From Lophius americanus (lineage: Eukaryota > Chordata > Actinopteri > Lophiiformes > Lophiidae): a stretch of DNA of 64,000 nucleotides. Within the stretch, counting starts at the first letter, position 1. Each line of letters begins with the position of its first letter. The translations under genes were made by a program, and so were the position numbers. Below are positions 28,801-43,800 of the stretch, in pieces. Under the pieces are notes generated by a model. The model searched no databases. It was given only the letters and a program-made list of their open reading frames with translations, and was not told the DNA's origin. The DNA lies in assembly GCA_037951165.1 (NCBI GenBank), contig JBBDHG010000051.1, positions 9,797,001 through 9,861,000 on the forward strand. Reading direction: 5' to 3'.

Positions 28801-31800
28801 AGACAGACTTACTTTTCCTCTGAGTAGCAGCAGTAGATTTTTCTTCTCCACTGAATTATTAAATCAGCTTTGTTAAACCGCAGCAGGCTTTACACTGGGC
28901 GCCTGTCCACACTCCAATAACAATGGGAGTAAATAAAAAATAAAAAAAATGCCATTTGTCTCGACTAGATTGAAGGAAATGTTTAGAGCTGGGAAAAAAG
29001 TAAACTTTCAACACTTTAAACCAAGTGAAACCTGACTAAAATACTTGAAATGGCGGATCACTTGTTTCCATCTTGCCCTGTCGTCTGCATCGTCGGCTGC
29101 CACACCGACCAACTGCATGTTCTCTGCATGTTCTCTGTCATCACAAACACAACATAATAATGTTCTGTTTTTTTGTCCCTGTCATCAATTTGTGTTAATG
29201 ACTTATTATTATTTTTGGCGTTTCTGCAGTACAGTCAACAATAAAAAATAAAAAAAAGCCCATTCAGTAGTCCATTCTGAATAATAAAATTAATATAAAA
29301 ATAATAATAAAGGAATAATAATTTCAATATAAAATAATAATAATTCATTCATTCAAATGATAATATCTTGCATGTGCTATTATATTGTTATTATGAATTA
29401 ATAATGAGTGACTGTTAATATTATCTAGTATAATATCCAGTATATGTAGTATATAAAATATATCACTATAAAATATACTGGATAATGTAATAGTCATTAT
29501 ATTTTGGAATAATAATAACATTCAGTATATTTTGGGGTAGCATTCTGTACTATTCTTCATTCTTGAGTTAACTTTTGGAATAAATCAAGATTACAGGGCA
29601 GGAGTTTTTCAATATTTTCAGATTATGGTATTGACATTCTGGCTCCAGTAGAATGTAGATCCGTCCATTAGTGCAGCAACGACAACAGCGTGTGTATCAG
29701 TCCAGTTAAAACACCATTTCTGATAGACTGAGAAACTGTGATTGTCCGATTCGCTTCATGCTGCCCCCATCTCCATCCTACGCACCAACCCCCCCAACTC
29801 GGTCCCAATTTACTTTTTCGAATTGGACTGTCAATCCTGATTTTGCTGCCCATACCTGTCTTGTTTCTCAAATGTCACTGCAGGCTTCAATCTGTCTGCA
29901 GTCATTTCCCTCTGATCTACAGCACGTCTACAATAAATAAACAACAAAAGTTCCGTGGAGACGAATGGGTATGGATCCACACTGTCTGGATATATATATT
30001 TATTTATGATTTAAGAAGCAATACATTTTTGTTGAAAATGCTGTTTTATAACTTAATGGTTGATTTCTATTGTGGAAGGAAAATATCTGCTGTAATGGAC
30101 CGGCGGACCAAACAGATTCCACATTCCTTAGCCAGTTAATTCAAAGGAATCACATTTTCACGCCGGACTAATAGAACTTCAATTAGCTGCTCAGTTTCTG
30201 CTGTAGACCACCCGATGGTGCAGAGATAATGAACAGCGCATTTGTCAAGTGAGCAACTCAACAACTCCAGGAGATAGAACCCACCTCCCTTCAAAACCAG
30301 AAGTTCTGCCATCTGTTCATCAGATGTGTTCACCCAGATGTCTGGTGCAAAACAAAATGACAAAACGGAAGCCCATCCCGTCGGTGCTCACAATTATGAT
30401 AAATTAAAACACTGTTATAAGGACATAACTTCCAAACCGTCAGTCCAATTTAATCCAAATTCAGACTTATCTTGTATATATCATATTTTACACTAAAAGT
30501 TCATATTTTATTCAGATGTGGATCTTTTCTATGAAAACACTTTTCTGACAAAAACCAATGAAAAAGAAGATGAATGAGGTTTTGGCTGCGTGACTATTTT
30601 GTGTTTTGACAAATCGAGGATCAAACTTATTATTTAGCACCAGAAAAAGTAACGTAGCTTGAAAACATCAAAGATGGAAAACATGAGGACCGCACTCTTG
30701 GAAAGGTTTGGAGGTAATTGGTGCAGACAATGCACTCCGCCCCGGGGATTCAAAGGTTCAGAGCGAAGCGTTGTGGAAACTCTGCGCCAGGACCTTTCCA
30801 CTTCCAAAGTCCATGAACCGAACTGCAAGTTCACCCCCTCATCTCCAACCGTGATCCATTGCCAACAGAGTTGAATCTCATTTTTAATCACTCACAGCTG
30901 GCTTCCACAAAAGTACGCCCACCCCCTAGCCTGACAGCCAATCAAATTATCCAATACAAAAGTTGGGACATATCACTAATAAATAAGATCCTCCATTGTC
31001 AAAATGTGACTTTTCGTTTGGGAACACTGCGTGAATTCTTGAGGAAATTAAATTTTACACACTGTACCTTAAAGTTAAAATTGCTGTTGTATTAAAGAGG
31101 AGCTACAATGATTCCAATCAGGGTCCCTCTCTCATGCTTCGTTGCAGTTTCTAGCTGTTTCCTTGAAATTCCACATTGTTTTCTGTTTGATCTCCTGACT
31201 CACATTCCTTTCGTTTCAGGCTCCCCTTCCTCTAGTTTTTCCTCCTTTAGTTAATTGTCCTGTCTGCCTGATTGTGAACATCTGCGTCTAGTTGACCCTT
31301 GACTCCCAGTGTATGTAATATGTTTTTAATCCGTCCCCATGCGCCATATTGTGTCAATAAATTCAGCGTTTTTCCAAGATTTATTCTTAGTGTTTAATGA
31401 TACTGACCTCTGCTTTTTTATTATCACCAGTGTTTTTGAATCGTGCTTTTGGGTCCAAACTGGGGGTCCAGTCTAACATCGCTTGAGCTAAAATAAGGTG
31501 GGGTCAGTCTAATTAACATATAAGAGTCTTTACACCTTTAGCGCACCAGCTGAGGTTATTACAATATATCTAAAAATTTAATTCTGAGCTTTTGTGGAAT
31601 TTTAAGAGCTTACTTTAAGCTTCTGCCGTCCTCTTTCTAAGTGGAGGTAGATAGATCAGGTTGTATGAAGTGTTCCAACTGTAAATTCCTATTTCTGTTG
31701 CAGGATTTTTTTTCAGCTTCCCTTCCACTCAAAGTGAGGAAGAAAAGATTCTGCACAGATCATCATTTATTCACAAAAACCGAGGACTGGGAATGCACCT

Positions 31801-34800
31801 CCCCGGAGCAATTCTGAATCTTAAAAAGTGGTGAAATTCATCCTATTTTTAGCACCAGCAGTATTCCAACACGTGTCAAAGGCGTTGTCTCTTCTCCAAA
31901 TTGAAGCATCAGCTGAAATACGATCACTCGATGCAGATCTAATGCATAGCTTAAAAGTTTCTAATGTTCCATATTGAGGTTTATTAGGTTAGAATCCTCA
32001 CCTTGACAGTGATGTGTTCTCATATAACTCGTATTCTTTACTCAGGCAAACTCACTTCATAAATCTGATTTGAAAAAGGAAGTTTTGCAGTGGTGCCTCA
32101 TTTTCCCACTCTCTTTGGTCAGCCAGAGCGCGCCTACGAAGTACGACATGCAACAGAACCAACATGGACATTTATTTTGTAAACAATGCTTTTTTCATTT
32201 GGGAATCATACACGGATATTTTGCTTGTTTTGTTGGAGCGTCTTCAAGATTTACGGTTGGTGTTTAGAGCTGACCCCCTCTCCTAGAGATTCTACACAAC
32301 CAGGAAGTATAACCTCTGCCTGGGTTGAATACTTCAGAGATGCTGTGTTACAACCATTTAATAATAGATGTAGCCTTCGCCTGGAAAAGAGGTTATCGGG
32401 AGGGCACCAAGCCACCCAACACTCTCGACTAAACGAGGCAGCAGTGGTGGCCAAATCACTTTCCCTTCCAGACATGACCCTTCTGGTGGACATATCAGGT
32501 CCATTCAGTTGTGTTAGATGAGCTACATGATCCCTCAATTGAGTTCTGTGTCTTCCCCGGGGTCTCCTCCCAGTTGAAAGTGCCTTGAGAACCTTCCCAG
32601 GAAGCTGACCTGGAGGAATCCTTATCAGATGCAGGACCCTAAGAAAATAGGAGCGCTTACTTATCTTTGCAGCACAGCGTTCCTGTATGGGACTGTGGAT
32701 TGTGCAGTCATAGAATCTCCTCAGTGCGTTAGTCCTTCTGCTTCCTTTGGTTTACTCCCTTCAGAATATTCAGTGAGTCGAAAATTAGTTTACAAACGTA
32801 GTTTGTGGGAGAAGCACAGAATTACCCCAAAAATTTGTGAGAACATCAAGAGATTATAGAGTTTTGCCAAATAAGGATAAGACTCATCAAAAAGTAAGAA
32901 TGTGCACTGGGTGAACTGTAGGGGTGTAGCAGCTGGAAGCAAATGGAGAAGGAATATTCTTTCCTTTCCGTATCAATCCTCCTTCCTTTGTCTGAATAGT
33001 TCAAACCTCTTGGCATCCAAATGCACATCTCTAACCAACCTCTTGTAAGCAGGCCTGCCTCGTTTGTACACCCACTAACAAGGCTACGTACAGTATCTAC
33101 AGGTCCACACTCAGTGAACCCTCCGGCCACATACAGTACATGCAGAGCTCTCTGCTCTCTGCTCCAGTTATGTCTAAAACGTGAAGGGGAAGCCCTGGTG
33201 TACTGCAACTAAGAGCCAAATCCCACCATGGAATGAATAATGAATACAGATCCTCCATCCCGCCTCTCCGCATACTGCTTCAAAGGCATCAGGATAGTCC
33301 ATGCATAAAGCAGCAAGCCAACGCTATGCTAATTGCCTCCAACTCCAGAGGCTGGACTCAGCCTACTGAGCCATGCTAGTGTTCCAGTGCTGAGCAGGAA
33401 GATGTCAGATGAGGAGTCGCTCAAGTGTTTGTTTGGGGGTGAGGGGGCAGGGCCACCAGCAGCATTCAATAAACACAAATGTACACCAAGGGAAGTCATC
33501 CTAACGGAAGCTTTGATGCCCCATTGATGCTGACCCAGGATAACAACCTGCCCGGTGCGACAGGGTCGAGAAGGCAGTTCCGGGTAAGGCTGTCGAATAT
33601 GTCAGATTATTTCTGACACATTTTGGCCATTTCATTCTTACATATTTCCCCCCAAAAAACAACTGTGTGTTTTTCTCCTGATTAAAACGAAAACAAAGGC
33701 TCTTCTTATCAGCAGAGGAAGCAGCTCTCTGCTTGTGAGCGGATCAAAGGGAAAAAGGTTCTTCTTTGTAAAAGCAAGCGACTCAGAGAGAGTAAAGACC
33801 CGTAGTGAAACCTCCCGTGGGAGAGTGCTGTATGTGCCTGATGCTCCATTTATTTAGTTTCACATATGTTACTTTGTCTCTCGCTTCTGCTTTGCATGGA
33901 TTTATTCCAATTCGGCTTCTAGTAGGCTTGTGAATCCATCATAACACTGGTTTCTCCCTGTGACAGGAGCGCACAAGAATCCTGCTGGGAATCCCAGAAT
34001 CCCAAAACAGCCGTAATCCCTTTTGATACTGAAATGGTGCAACAGCAACACGATGTAGAACTTTAACACCCAACACGACTAACATTAACTTCCAATAACA
34101 TTATTTGGAGATTAAGCTCCACTTAGTGCCGGAAATATACAACCAACCTTCCCAAAACCACTTCTTCCTCACTCAAAGGTCTATTTGAGTGCAAAATTTG
34201 AAAAGGTTCCATAATCGCTCCCTCAGAGATGGGTTAAATGCAGGGATAAATAAAGTTGTACTGTGTGTATGTACTGTGTAAGATGTGATAAATAAAAAAA
34301 GGTAGTTATTATTATTATTATAATTAATAATAAAAAAGAAGTTTTTGAGTTATCATGGAAGCAGGAAGGATCTACGGTGGCTGCAGACGCGACGGATGCG
34401 GGAAGTAGAGGAAACTTATCAGAGGTGTTTGTGTCCACCCTTTGTATAATGTTGTGAACTCAGACATGGCGTTTGATTCCGAGATGAACGTCCTTGACAT
34501 GACAAAACGTACAAAGCAGCAGTTTTTTACTTGGATCATGGCTGATAACAAACTCAAATAGTGGGGAAGAAAACCTTCCTCACGCGAGTGATGCAAATGA
34601 TCCAAGCGAGATTCCTGCAGGCAAGCCACACAAATACAACTTATAAATTGATGCAAATGTTCACGTTACTTAACTTGTTTGGTGTCAATGAAGCAGAATA
34701 TGTCTGTCTTTGCTAACACTGAACAAAACAACAACAGAACAGTGCCACACCTGTTCTCTTTTAAAGTTATTCCACGTCTGGAGTGACCTCTTGCTTCAAT

Positions 34801-37800
34801 CAGTACTCTCTAAAAAAATATAGGTATATTAACATTTAAAAAGAAGACATTTTGCATCCCTGTTTCACGACAACTGATGTTGTTCACTGCTAGCTGTCAG
34901 ACATCACCCTAAATACCCAAATTTAATACATTTTCAATGGATTTCCATCTTGGTTGAGTTAGCTGCTAACTGCGACAAGCTGCTTTCTGCACTTCTGGTC
35001 GTCAGTTATACATATAATACATCTGATGAAAGTCTTGCATTCATAAATGTATCCACTCCATCCAACTGGGTCTATCTCTGCCGCCAGGAGCTACATGATG
35101 TTGCATCGTCTCCTACGTTTAAAGACATTTTTTATTTTTATTTTCTTCTGCGTTGAGTTGCTATCAGCCGCTAACCGCTACAAGCTGCTTTCAAGACGTC
35201 GGGTTGTGAGCTGCATGCATAATATGTCATCACCTATTCTGCAGTTCCAGCACGTGTTTGTACAGATGTCCGTTTCACATCTGTTACTACCCAGAAGTGC
35301 ATTCTCAGAGGTGGAACATTCCAGCGCCCCCGGTCTGCCTCAACAGCATTTACACAGAATAATAAGAACAGACGGGTGGAATACACCAGACCCACGTTGT
35401 TAAGGGGCTAAAGTTAAACTAAGATGAACAGCCTGCACCACTAAGGCTCCAGCGAAAGATCCTGAAGATTTAGTCAGTTCTGAGGACATTTTAGTCTGCT
35501 ATACTTTAAGTTTAAATAAAATTCACCTCTGGCAGAGGAGCTTTTTAAGGGGATGATCTTTCCTCGCCGCAGCAGTGGGGATCCTATTTTTAATTATAAC
35601 AGAGTGTTCAATATCATGCATGGTTAGAGGCCTCTGGCAGCGCTCCAAGACCCAAAAAGACCTTCAGTGAAGAGACGACAGCCATTAGAGACACATTACG
35701 AGAATCAGAAGGACTTTAAGTCTGAACATTAATTATGTTACTCTTACTGGTGCTCTGTACCTGCAGGTGTGTGTTTATGTGAATGGGCTTTGACACTGTT
35801 TTAGAGCGGCTACATCGTAGAATCCAATATAAAGAACGTTAGTCTACAAAATAATCCATATTGCAGTATTCTCCTTAACAACTCCTCAACTCTCCTAAGG
35901 AGGATGGGAAAATTATTTACAAGAAGCAAAAATCTGAAACAACTTCATTTAGGTAAGTCTCCTGCAGGCGTGAGACCTGGAATTGATTGAAAATATGTTA
36001 TTTACACTCTTTATAAGCTGAAATATTCTCTCTGGCCTCTGAAATAAAAGTACGCATGCAACATGTGTAAATGTGAGGCTAGAGGTAACAAGAGGATCAA
36101 GAGAGAGAGAGAGAGAGCTCCGCCTCACACGGTGACTGATAAACAGAAAAATGTCATTTGATGTTAGATCGGATCCCAAAAAGACACTCATTGCTGCCCG
36201 ACCTCTCTATGATGTGTGTGATATAACTTTCTAGTGCGAGCGCATTGAAGTATGCAGATAGTTTGAGTTTATTATTATTGTCGTTATGAGTTCACCGAAT
36301 GCTGACGCTCAGAACAGTTTAATTAAAGCAACATCCTCAAATGTAACGTTTTTGTACTTCAACCTTTTATTGTATATCCAATTCAGTATCTAAATCATAA
36401 ATCGTGTGTGTCATGCCATGGGTTGATATGTGGGTGCATGTGGACAGGAAAGTCTAGGAAACATTCACATTTGTCGTCAAGAAAAATGTTTTTATGTGCA
36501 TAAAGTAGTCTAGATTTCTCAAATCAAACTATTGTATCATTGTATTATAGTCACACAATGCTAGATCAGAAGCAGCAGGTATTATTTAGTCTAAATTGTA
36601 TGTACTTGAATAAATTTCATTTTGCAAATTTACTGGAAAAGAAGTGCCGAAATGCATCCATAAAATCTTTAAAACTCTTTATGATAAAATTCTTCAAAGG
36701 TGACATGTTCCAAGTCTAAAACCACGAACTGATGCACCAAATAAAAAAAGACTCCATTATCTACATAGCATCGACTAAATATTGACTTAACACCGGCTTC
36801 ATTTACCAGACCTGCAGCCTGTTTATCTGCAGGGGAGGCGGGAGGTTGTTGTTTCTAATAAGGTAAGACATTATTGCAAACAGGTGATTAGTAGTAGGTG
36901 GGTTGGTAATACAGGAAATTAAGACACTGACTTCGTTAAAGTGGGCCTCCTCCTCGCAGTTCTCCGCCACACGACTGAAGAAGGACAGACCTGCAGGATG
37001 AGAAGAAAATCAGACATGAAACAGATGAATTATTCAATAACTATGAGGTAATCATACATATTTCAGTTTTAGAGGGTAGAAGAAAAAACAAATTTGATAA
37101 TATCATCATTTATGATTTAGGTTATAAAATACACAATATTAGCTCGATTTTGCTTTAGGATCTTAATATCTCCTTGAGTCCATTCATACACACTGAATTT
37201 GAATTAAACTGGACAGGATGAGCGATTACAGATAATGACAGAACGACGGTTGGGAAGGTATGTCTGTAAAACAGTTTCCGACTCTAGGGGGAGCTCTAGG
37301 GCCTTGAGAGTAAATTAACCATATTACTATACTAAAGGAACCATTTAAGAAAAACACAATTTACATACATCAAATTTGTACCAAATTTCACCGATGCTTG
37401 AGATTTTATGGCCCATAAACCTTTTGCGATAAAACTACCCATAATGTCAGAAACATACAACCGATCTTTCCCAAAAACACTTTTCCTCACACTAAGGTGT
37501 ATGTCGGTATAAAATTTGAAATTGTCCATTTAATGTTTATTTTTAGTTATGTTAAGAAAACAGTTTTTTTCATGAAAAAATGATCGCGTTCACACGAAGG
37601 AGCTGCTGCGGTAGCGTACGCGGCGATGACGGTTCTACAATATCTTCGACTTTTCGGAGATATTTTTTTGAGACAAAAAGGAATTTGTCAAAAATTTGAA
37701 AAGCCGGAAAACATTCAAACTAATTTTTGTAGCAGAACCGGAATTCTCAGATTCACCTGGTGATCCTCTGAGAGCCACAATAGGGTTTAATATTTGCATT

Positions 37801-40800
37801 TTTCCAGCCATAACATTAAAACTGACTCCTTAATATTGTGTTGGTCCCCCTTTTCCTACCAAAAAAACCTTATGATGCACTTTATGCTAAAGGGCTGATC
37901 ACATAACCTCCAATTCTCATGTGTGGAAGCAATTATGAATCCCATCTACGGTTTAATACTGATAATATAGTACATGAGAAATCTTTATGTTTGTTTATGA
38001 GTTATTAATTCGTTATAATGTACAATGTAATCCCCGGATCACACATTACTAATGCACTCTTCACCTGCAGTTTCTTTTATTCATTCATCAATCAAAGCAT
38101 TCACTTATAATTAATTCATAATTATTTGCATTATCTGTTTATGGTTGGTGCTTAGAATAAAAAAAGAATAGTATAATTAGTATTTGACAATTACTTGTCA
38201 TACAATTTGGAAACATTCTTGTATTTTTCCTGAAGCACAGGATCAGGATGACGGTCTGTCAGAAACACGTTTGATGTTTGTCAAGCCCATTAGTCTCACT
38301 ACTGTCTCTTATCTGTCTACATTGGGTTAGGAATAGAATGGCAGTGAAAAGACAAATCTATCTAGCAGAAAAATACACAAACGATATGAGCTGGAGCGAA
38401 ACGCAGATAGTTAAACAGCTATACAATATGGATTACTCTTGGACAGGATTAAAGCAAAACCACACAAAATAACTGGGTTTCAAAGAAACTAAAAGGTACA
38501 GATTCTATTTAAATGGTTGGAGAATTTTATTCTGTTAGTTCAGTGTGCATTCAAGGTTATACCATTCAGTGGACGGGTGTCTGGTTCCTGCTGCGACCCG
38601 TGTTCACCTGCCTGCTTTGTGGTGCTCATGAATGGCGCCGTGCTCCTGTGTGCGTTCTGCTTTGTTTTAGATGTTTGCTTTCTGGATCATTGAGTGGGTG
38701 TTGATGTCTGGTTTCAAGTGTGCAGAGCTGGGGGAAAGTAAAATACATCGGACCCGTCGGGTTTCTACTAGTCTCGTGTCTACATCAGAATAAACTGGGC
38801 CTAGTTTTAAATTCATTTTACTTAATGAAGCAAAATAGTTCCCAAGATCTTAAATCAAAAGTATTCTAATCCCCCAACCCAGCCCGTCCCCAAACGTAAT
38901 ATGTTGCTGTTCCACATTAGGGACGCAAGAACTAGAACCAAACCCTTCTGATAACTGGAGATCATTTCTCTGACATCACTGTGGTGGAATTTTGGCCCAT
39001 TCTTCTTTGCAGAACCGTTTAGTGCAGCCCCACTGGAGGGATCTGTAAGCAGGAAGTGATCTTTTCAGATCCCACCACATTATCTCAAGATACTTAATTC
39101 TGGTCCATTGATCCATTCAGAGATGGACTCACTCTTCTATTTGGAATGAACAACTTTTCATACATCTCCAATCCACTGACTGATGACTGATGACTGATGA
39201 CTGATGACCTTACATTCACCCTCAGAATTTCCTGGCAGATTGCAGAATTCATGTTTCTCTAAATGTTGGAGAGTCTTGCTATCTTCCACAACATTCCACT
39301 GCCACCACGATGTTTGACTGTAGGACTGATGCTGGGTTTGGTTGACAGCAGATTGAAGGGGACCCTTATCTTCAAACACTTCAACTTACTACTAGTTAGA
39401 TTCTCCTTTAATGTCAAAAGACCATCAAGGTGTGTTGTGGGTAAATTCATTAATGCCCTCTTCGGCAAGCAGTGGCTTCCTCCTCACCACTCTCCCACGA
39501 TGGCATTTTGCCCAGTGTCTTTGGAATAATGGAGCCATGACTTCTGACCTTTACTGGGCCGGGAGAAGCCTGTATTTTAGTCAATGCTGTCAATTTAGTT
39601 TGACACTTCCAAGAAAAGGTTTCACATCGCTCCTGGAGGGATATTGGAAGGGTGGTCAACCTCTATGAGGGGTTCATTATTGCTCCAAAACTTCTCCATC
39701 TGTGTATAATCTCTTTTACTGTGACCTTAGAAAAGGCTGTGGAACCCATCCCAGATTCATTTGTCTTAATCACATTCTTTTCTGTCTTCTGTCTATTTTG
39801 TCATAGTGTGCTCCTGGTGAGACCTCGTCCTGCTTCTGAAGATGGTCTATTGAAGTGATGATGTCACTGAACAGAGCTAGCAGTGATCAGGTCTGCGTGG
39901 GTCTAGTCCAGCTGGTACCGGTAAGTAATGCAGTTTGGTATTTTTAAAAGAAATCTGACACAGTTTCATATACCATACACACACACACAAAAATAGAGTA
40001 AAGCAGGAGGAGTTGCCATACTTGTTCACAGCACTGTATGTAGGGTGAAGCTGGAGCTGGAACCCCTTCTCTAAAATAAACCCGATACTTCTGTGTCAGA
40101 GTGGGAGATGTTCCTCCTACATTATACACCACAGAGGCATCACTGTCATTCTATCTATATATCTGGCTCTAGAATCATGCGAAGCTCACGCAAGGTTCTC
40201 CACAACCGATTAAACAACACCCAGCTAATCAGGTTGCCCTCGTGCCTTGAGGGAAAGAAATAAAACGTCTGAGAGAGGAGCATGGAGCGGCCGTGAAAGA
40301 ATGGACCTGCGCTGGAGTAAACAAAAGGAATGGAGGTTTAGGTTTCCAGCAGAAAGGATGATGAGCACTGTGAAAGATTCTCACATAATTGGACGGAGCA
40401 CAGATTTGTCTGGACTTAACGGAAACCACTGAGCGTGGAACGGAGAGCTAGATGCATATAAGATGGTCTATCTAGATGTTCACGATGTAATGACTTTCCC
40501 TGTGTGACTCTGAGCATCCCATCATCCCCACTGTGATTTCATTTAGTCTTATATTCTAGCTGCATTATGAGCCGTATGAGAGAGGGTGTTTATCCTAAAT
40601 GGAAACATAATTCAGACTCAGACACCTAAACAGATTTAAGTGTGCCACAGGGAAAAAGAGGGTTGGAGGATACTAAAGACTTCGGTTGCCTTCATAAATC
40701 CAGACAAAGGCATGTCTGAAGCGTCTCTGTTTGGATCAAACTGAACAATGAACCAGCTGTAATTTATGTAGGCGCAAAGAAGATCTTTGATAAAATTTAT

Positions 40801-43800
40801 AAAAATATAGATCTACGGTTTCAATTTTTTCTATGGACATCAAAAACCCAGACGGACAGTTTCAAGATAGACTTTCACCTGGAGGGGGTGTCACTACTCC
40901 GACTGACTTTTTATAAAAAAAATGCATTTTCTAGTGTCGATCCGAAGCCCGGATGAATAGGGGTGGTTGTGTCAGGAAATTCGTCGTGACGTAAAAACCT
41001 ATGCCCAATCAATATGTGGAATGAGTTGATCCGCTGTGACGACCCTAAGTGGAAGAGCCGAAAGAAGAAGAAAAGAAAATGAACACCAGCAATCAGACAA
41101 GTGATCATCTGGCTCTAAAATTCATTTCTGAGTTATTGCCACGAAACCCCCAATAAGTACCGAGAGAAAGAGAAAGCCATAATGATGCAAATATTCGTTT
41201 TTCCATAATCTTGCTAGCAAACAAACACACAAACCAACAAAGGTGAAAACATCACCTCCTCGGTGAAGGTAATAAAAAAAAAAACAGGCAAGCAAGTCAA
41301 AAATAATATCTCATTTCCATGGTTACCTGTCAGTGTTAGGGATATTTAGGACAGAAAGTGAACATTTTGTCCTTAAAGTTGTTCTGGAACCGAGTAAAAT
41401 GGACAAATTTGAAAACAGCCTAACTTTGAAGGTTCGCACCGATGAGAGGGTCAGTGGAGGTACTGCGGCAAATATTGCTGATGGAAAGTGAGTCTACTAG
41501 TCTGCAAGAATACTATCAAAATGAATCTTCTCCAAAAAAGAAAGAAAAAACCTTGTTCTATATTCTTTAAAGATACTGAATCAAAGAATTTGATTTAAAA
41601 AAAAACAACAACCTCAGTGTAGATCTTGGTTCTGACTATCAGGTGTGAAAGCAGCCTTAGTTAAGTGCAAACTGAAGATTATGATCAGTATAGATTGTCA
41701 TGAAGTCCAGTCTGGAGCGTCCAAAAGCAGTCTCGATGTCATAGAGGTTTAATAGAAGGTAAGTGACACCGAGAGAATTTGGCTGAAAGAGGCATGATGC
41801 TGTCGAGGAATATGTTTAAGATTTAATGTCTAATTCCGGTTGCAAGTCCCAACCTCTGAGAAGCTATAGCCGGAGTGTTCCTCTTTGATAAAGCCGGGAG
41901 CTGCAGATAACGGGGTTCCTGACAGACTTGAAACTAAATCAATTAAGTTTGGATTCCTTTGAAGCAAATTTAATATGAAATCCACGATAGGAAACGATCA
42001 TTTTATGCCTGACAGGACCGAGAACTCTAAAGTCTCCTTTGTTACTTTTTAATATGATGCCTTGAATACACTGAATGAAGTACTCTCACGAAATGCTGAC
42101 CACATGGAGTCAGCCCTGCCTTCCGTGACCTCGCTCCAGCAGCCTCTAGGAGTTTTGAGATGTCAAATATGGGTTGACATGTTCGGAAGCGGGCTGGGTC
42201 TCCCTGGCAGACCCCTTCCTCCCCAGACCGGACGCTGTTTGAGCTGAAAAAGCACTCAGGAAGCTGGACTGATTGACCGTCTGAAGGGAAAAGCAGGACC
42301 CATGATTCACTGGTATTAAACAGACTGTTGACGCAGGAGTGTGGAAAAGAAAAATGAGATCAGAACATGAACATGAGATCAACTAAAGACTACGGGGAAC
42401 GGAATGGAATGAGGGCAATAAAATCTGAAATGATTTCACCGTCTGTAGCAAAAGTCATTTTAATTGCTAATGAGGACATCAACGTCTTTTAACCCTAAAC
42501 TGGGACTTAATATTGTCTAGTGTTGTGAAATACTGCATAATAATTGAACCATTAATAGTCTTGTTTCAAATTGCAACTAAACATATCGTGGTGATTTAGT
42601 CCATGATGGTTTGTTCCCACTGCTCTTCTTAGGGCTGCTCTGTTCCTGTTTGCAGCGGTGATAGATAGGTTGTTAGGAAGGGTCCTCATGACTATGATGT
42701 TTGCAGATGACATCATAATATGCAGTGAAAGTAGAAAACCGGTACAGCTGAGCTGAGACGGAGGTCAACTTTGGAGCCAAGTGGATTGAAGGTTATAGGT
42801 AGAGAGAGAACATGTGTGTGAATGAGAGCGGACATGGAGGGGTAGTGAGGGTGGATCGGTTCAAGCCCTCGGCCTCGAGGTGGGGAAAAGAGGGAAAGAG
42901 GGCAGGCAGGGTGGATAGGATGGAAAAGAGTCCCTGCAGTGACTTGTGTCGGTACTTGCAGCGAGAGGGAAAGTGAAGGTGAATAAGACGGTAGTGAGAC
43001 AAACTATGATGTGAAGTGTGAAGCAGACAAATGCAGAGGACAAGAGGATATGGGACAGAAAACCCGAATCGGCAGCAGCCTGACAAAGAAGATCTGCTGT
43101 AACTATTACATATCATCTACTTTGATAAACGGATACAATGGATTCATCCACATGTCTCTCCTGACTCATGTAAGACGTTCCACCCAGTAGGCCCATAATT
43201 CAGCTTCGACCTAATTTTTGCAATTTTTTTTACGATGCACAATTCTAGACTTTGATTAAACACTAGGTTTATGCCACAGCTACAGGTTGTGGTTTGTGCA
43301 AATACCTCCCCCTGGTGGACATATGTGTTAATTTACAGTCAAAATCTCTCTATGGTGTCACATTTGAGTAGGCTGGCTATAAATGAAGAGTCCTCCTGGT
43401 CCTGTCTCACTTAAAAGTGTGTGAAGTAAAACATGAGCTTTGAGGTATTTCTATCAAATTTGATACAATAGTTATCAAAGAGTTTCTGAAAAAAATTCAG
43501 TAATTGTTTATTTCTTGGTGTCCATTGTTTTTGAGGATAGAAATATTGGTATTTTTTTTCGTTAATCACATATTAATCACACTTAGTAACCGGTACAATA
43601 TTACTGACACCGAAAATAAAATATTTTAGGGCATACCTGTCCATAGACACCAAGGTGATAGAAATACGCTGTCTTAAGTTTATGTGATGTCATGTAGGCG
43701 GGGCTTAACTCATGAGCAGAATGCATATGTGCTTTTTCCACAACCATGTGTCCTCACATGAAGAATTGAACATAAGTGATGAGCAGTAAAAGTCTCCTGT

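Larger units (their letters stand above)
23542..36931 (-). other. Otoferlin intron 2 (13.4 kb)
   Basis: Repeats and hairpins are listed separately. Stretches in which I could assign nothing: 23890-25045, 25300-26360, 26800-27110, 27450-27655, 28500-29275, 29530-30410, 30540-32500, 32650-34075, 34340-34945 and 35400-36930. Around 31190-31380 there is a T-rich segment resembling a fish repeat terminus, too weak to call. Confidence 0.8.

Noticed and set aside
31190..31380. Possible LTR or transposon terminus
   Set aside because: Some words resemble a fish repeat end, but no partner terminus or duplication was found.
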